Shown in pieces: positions 35,286-37,878 of a stretch of DNA of 37,878 bases. Origin of the DNA: Bacteroidota bacterium. GTDB taxonomy: Bacteria > Bacteroidota > Ignavibacteria > OLB7. Location of the stretch: assembly GCA_018266795.1 (NCBI GenBank), contig JAFDZV010000015.1:24368-62245 (forward strand), read 5' to 3'. Below the pieces are notes generated by a model that saw only the letters and a list, made by a program, of their open reading frames with translations, ran no database searches and was not told where the DNA came from. The translations under genes and the position numbers were made by a program. How positions within the stretch are numbered: position 1 is the stretch's first letter; each line of letters opens with the position of its first letter.

Positions 35286-35324
35286 CCCCGGGTGTGAACG
35301 TTCGGTTCACAGCAGTTATCGGGG
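35286..35324 (+). promoter_or_regulatory. Structured hairpin between rpmI and rplT
   Basis: TGTGAAC (35293-35299) pairs with GTTCACA (35305-35311) over a five-base loop. CCCCG (35286-35290) and CGGGG (35320-35324) close an outer stem. It lies in the rplT leader, where L20 repression structures are known in other bacteria. That role here is inference. Confidence 0.4.
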
Positions 35325-35389
35325 CGACGGACAAACCGCACAGATACTCGCCTGCGCCGGAACTCAAACAAAATCTGTAAAGGAGTACC

Positions 35390-35737
35390 ATGCCTCGCGC
35401 AAAAAACAAGGTTGCCTCACGCGAACGCCGCCGCCGCATATTGAAGCTCGCCAAAGGATACTGGGGCGAACGACATAATGTCTGGACGGTTGCGAAGAAC
35501 CACATCGAAAAGGGTCTTACGCACGCGTACCGTGACCGTCGCCTCAAGAAGAGAAATTATCGCCGCCTCTGGATTGTGCGTATCAACGCTGCAGCTCGTC
35601 TCAACGGCACCACCTACAGCCGGTTGATCGACATGCTCAACAAGAAGAACCTCGGTATCAATCGCAAGGTTCTCGCGGAGATCGCCGTGCACGAACCGGA
35701 GGTATTTACGATGATCGTCCAGCACGCGAAGAGCTGA
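35390..35737 (+). CDS. rplT: Ribosomal protein L20
   Basis: This 115-residue 23S rRNA-binding assembly protein reads [60 protein letters not shown] and [23 protein letters not shown] lies just before the ATG. The order infC-rpmI-rplT is the universal operon order. A strong terminator follows. Confidence 0.97.
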   Translation: MPRAKNKVASRERRRRILKLAKGYWGERHNVWTVAKNHIEKGLTHAYRDRRLKKRNYRRLWIVRINAAARLNGTTYSRLIDMLNKKNLGINRKVLAEIAVHEPEVFTMIVQHAKS

Positions 35738-35767
35738 TCGCACGACCATCGCTGTCCGACAGAGTGC

Positions 35768-35806
35768 AATCCCCTCTTCGCATGCGGAGAGGGGATTTGT
35801 ATTTTT
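35768..35806 (+). terminator. Rho-independent terminator after rplT
   Basis: AATCCCCTCT (35768-35777) pairs perfectly with AGAGGGGATT (35788-35797), followed by TGTATTTTT. It ends the infC-rpmI-rplT operon and lies upstream of pheS. Confidence 0.88.
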
Positions 35807-35877
35807 CATCGCTCGCGCGATCACGTCGCGCCGATCTCCGTATCCGAATCAGGTACCATGTAATCCGCATTCATCGC

Positions 35878-36897
35878 ATGCTCGACACTATCTCCACACT
35901 TCGTTCGCAGATCGAAACGGATGCCGCCGCGGTTTCCAACGCTGCGGAGGCCGAGGCATTCCGCCTGAAGCATCTTGTCCGCAAGGGGACGATCGCCGCT
36001 CTGTTCGACAGGCTGCGCGAAGTGCCCAAGGATGCGAAGCGCGAAACGGGACAGGCGTTGAACGATCTACGTACATCGGCCGAGGTCACGTTCGAAGCGA
36101 TGCAGAGCCGCTTCTCCAACGCTCCGGCGGCCACGCCCCGCCAGGACGTTACGCTCCCCGGCCGCACCCTCTATCACGGCCACGAGCATCCGCTTCGCCA
36201 GGCACAGGGGCGCATCGAGGAGATCTTCACACGCATGGGGTTCTCGATTGCAACAGGACCGATGGTGGAGGATGATTATCACAACTTCGAGGCGCTGAAC
36301 TTCGCTCCGGACCATCCGGCACGCGACATGCAGGACACGTTCTTCGTGAAGATGGAGGGGCGCGACGACATTCTGCTGCGCACCCACACCTCTCCGGTTC
36401 AAATCCGGCTGATGAAGTCGCAGAAGCCCCCCATCCGCGCAATCATGCCCGGTCGGGTGTTCCGAAACGAGGCCGTGTCCGCTCGATCGCTCGCAGAGTT
36501 CCATCAGGTGGAAGGGCTGTATGTGGATCGCGGTGTAACACTGGCACAGCTGAAGGGAACGCTGTTCGAGTTCGCACGGGCATACTACGGAAGCGGCGTG
36601 AAGATGCGCTTCCGCAATTCCTACTTCCCGTTCACGGAGCCCTCCGCCGAGATGGACATCACGTGCTTTCTCTGCAACGGCACGGGGTGCCGCATATGCA
36701 AGCAGACCGGCTGGCTCGAGATTCTGGGATGCGGCATGGTTCATCCCAGAGTTCTACGCAACTGCGGAATCGACCCGGAGGAGTACAGCGGCTATGCATT
36801 CGGGATGGGCATCGAGCGCTCGCAGCTTCTCCGCATCGGCCTGGACGATATCCGTCTCTTCTACGAGAACGATATCCGCATGCTGGAACAGTTCTGA
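35878..36897 (+). CDS. pheS: Phenylalanine-tRNA ligase alpha subunit
   Basis: This 339-residue class II aminoacyl-tRNA synthetase subunit carries the catalytic site of the PheS2-PheT2 enzyme. An N-terminal coiled-coil (AAEAEAFRLKHLVRKG) binds tRNA. The catalytic part shows HPLRQAQGRIEEIFTRMGF, DTFFVK, LLRTHTSPVQIR, motif 2 FRNEAVSARSLAEFHQVEG and motif 3 GMGIERSQLLRIGLDDIR. The start at 35878 fits the family; a longer frame reaches back through the rplT terminator and is rejected. pheT is not adjacent, a separation also seen in Bacteroidota. No clear binding site is visible. Confidence 0.96.
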   Translation: MLDTISTLRSQIETDAAAVSNAAEAEAFRLKHLVRKGTIAALFDRLREVPKDAKRETGQALNDLRTSAEVTFEAMQSRFSNAPAATPRQDVTLPGRTLYHGHEHPLRQAQGRIEEIFTRMGFSIATGPMVEDDYHNFEALNFAPDHPARDMQDTFFVKMEGRDDILLRTHTSPVQIRLMKSQKPPIRAIMPGRVFRNEAVSARSLAEFHQVEGLYVDRGVTLAQLKGTLFEFARAYYGSGVKMRFRNSYFPFTEPSAEMDITCFLCNGTGCRICKQTGWLEILGCGMVHPRVLRNCGIDPEEYSGYAFGMGIERSQLLRIGLDDIRLFYENDIRMLEQF

Positions 36898-36911
36898 GGA
36901 CGCGAACGAAC

Positions 36912-37586
36912 ATGATATCCCCGATCGCCCCGCGCCATCTGAAACTCAGTGAGATCTTCTTCTCCATTCAGGGAGAAGGAACTCGCGCCGGTATGCCGTG
37001 CACGTTCGTACGCCTGCACGGCTGCGGCCTTCGCTGTACCTACTGCGATACTCCGTATGCGCTCGATCACCGCGTTGGCGGCGATTGGAAGAGCTTCGAG
37101 GAGATTGTCCACGAAATTCAACGGCACCCTACCCGCTTCGTGGAATTCACCGGCGGCGAACCACTGGAGCAGCCCGAGGTACACACGCTGATCCGCGAGC
37201 TCCTGGATGCCGGCTACACCGTTGCAGTGGAGACAGGCGGGCACGTAGATATCTCCGCATGCGATGACCGGGTGATCCGCATCATGGATCTGAAGACGCC
37301 CGGTTCCGGAATGACGAAGCGCAACAGGATGGAGAACATCCAGCACCTCACCATGCATGATGAAGTAAAGTTCGTCTGCAACTCGGTGGAAGATTACGAA
37401 TGGGCACGCGACATCATACGCACGCATGAGCTCGACAACCGTGTTGCTGCCGTGTTGATATCACCGGTGTTCGGTGCGGTGGAGCCGGTGGAGCTCGCGA
37501 ACCGGATCCTTGCCGACGGACTGGACGTGCGCTTTCAGCTTCAACTGCACAAGTTTGTCTGGGATCCCGATACGCGCGGCGTGTAG
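36912..37586 (+). CDS. queE: 7-carboxy-7-deazaguanine synthase
   Basis: This 224-residue radical SAM enzyme makes 7-carboxy-7-deazaguanine, an early step to queuosine. It shows LSEIFFSIQGEGTRAGMPC, the cluster motif CGLRCTYCDTPYA (CxxxCxxC), VEFTGGEPLEQPEV, VAVETGGHVDIS, IMDLKTPGSG and QLQLHKFVWDPDTRGV. All are typical of QueE. It starts 14 bases after pheS and is probably co-transcribed, pairing two genes of tRNA biology. No other queuosine gene is in the window. Confidence 0.95.
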   Translation: MISPIAPRHLKLSEIFFSIQGEGTRAGMPCTFVRLHGCGLRCTYCDTPYALDHRVGGDWKSFEEIVHEIQRHPTRFVEFTGGEPLEQPEVHTLIRELLDAGYTVAVETGGHVDISACDDRVIRIMDLKTPGSGMTKRNRMENIQHLTMHDEVKFVCNSVEDYEWARDIIRTHELDNRVAAVLISPVFGAVEPVELANRILADGLDVRFQLQLHKFVWDPDTRGV

Positions 37587-37878
37587 GACCACCGCGCGCT
37601 GGTTGTGCCGCCGCAACCGGCTGCATACTCAATACAACCACCACGTCACTCGCATCTCCGAATACACACGTACCCGGCACGTTCGTAGCATGATCCCGCC
37701 GGCGGACATTACACGATTCGACGTTGCATTCCCGTGCGCGGATCGGGACGTATCGCCGCATTGTGAATTTATCGAATGAGAAGGCACACAGGTAAATACT
37801 TACGAGGGAACTGGCCGCTATGGCCCGGGCGGCATGGCGGCCTGAGTAAAACTCATTTTTGGGCCTTCATTTAACCGA
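37587..37878. other. Right-end region without a recognised gene
   Basis: I see no convincing coding sequence. It is moderately GC-rich and becomes AT-richer around 37760-37800. A hairpin of GGCCGC (37813-37818) with GCGGCC (37837-37842) and the small terminator below are the only structures. Confidence 0.45.
37843..37860 (+). terminator. Small terminator-like hairpin near the right end
   Basis: TGAGT (37843-37847) pairs with ACTCA (37851-37855) over AAA and is followed by TTTTT. The stem is short. It directly follows the 6-bp GGCCGC/GCGGCC hairpin, so the pair may terminate the pheS-queE transcript, though 250 bases past queE. Confidence 0.4.

Noticed and set aside
35764-35877. Upstream extension of pheS
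   Set aside because: It runs through the rplT terminator hairpin and lacks PheS similarity.
36396-36410. GGTTCAAATCC, a tRNA T-arm-like string
   Set aside because: It encodes the conserved SPVQIR segment of PheS, and no acceptor or anticodon stems surround it.
1-37878. CRISPR arrays, insertion sequences, phage genes, rRNA or tRNA genes
   Set aside because: I saw no regularly spaced repeats, transposase motifs, phage structural genes or RNA gene signatures on either strand.

Overview
The window is a GC-rich (about 60%) stretch of bacterial chromosome. It is mostly housekeeping genes, with an accessory block at its left end. Three things point to the Bacteroidota/Chlorobiota/Ignavibacteriota (FCB) group. 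Several promoters fit the TTTG - about 19 bases - TAnnTTTG pattern of that group (8933-8964 before ffh, 34103-34134 before infC, 18017-18049 on the minus strand before a small outer-membrane gene). Shine-Dalgarno sequences are weak or absent before many genes. The gene content, with a DUF2723 membrane glycosyltransferase and a lone pheS after rplT, is also typical. An Ignavibacteria- or Kapabacteria-like organism is my inference; no rRNA or tRNA is present to settle it.

Left block (1-5885). Two tandem paralogues encode small secreted cysteine-containing proteins of unknown family. The second is broken by a one-base frameshift, yet its last 92 bases match the first copy at all but one position. 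Two large DUF4157 proteins follow. Both share the N-terminal layout of proteins associated with extracellular contractile injection systems but carry unrelated C-terminal payloads: a glycine-rich, beta-strand-rich, barrel-like region in the first, and a second HEXXH metallopeptidase domain in the second. A 45-base element (42 of 45 identical) lies in front of each. No injection-system structural genes are in the window.

Middle (5880-28300). A membrane polyferredoxin and an FAD/NAD(P) oxidoreductase form a minus-strand pair. The plus-strand ffh-rpsP-rimM-trmD-rplS cluster follows and ends in a strong terminator. From 28300 down to 13104 every gene is on the minus strand: lepA, two tandem signal peptidases, hemW, a DUF2723 GT-C glycosyltransferase, a polyprenyl-phosphate-hexose-synthase-like GT2, a Nudix hydrolase, a small outer-membrane protein, ruvX, an oligosaccharide flippase and a fused zinc dehydrogenase/GFO-IDH-MocA oxidoreductase. 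The last genes suggest envelope glycan and protein glycosylation work.

Right part (28630-37586). This holds a 3-methyladenine DNA glycosylase, a NifU-like protein with an Mrp-type P-loop carrier, an SRPBCC protein, an L,D-transpeptidase, ispE, then infC (apparent AUA start)-rpmI-rplT with a terminator, and pheS-queE. Conspicuous hairpins and palindromes sit between several of these genes.
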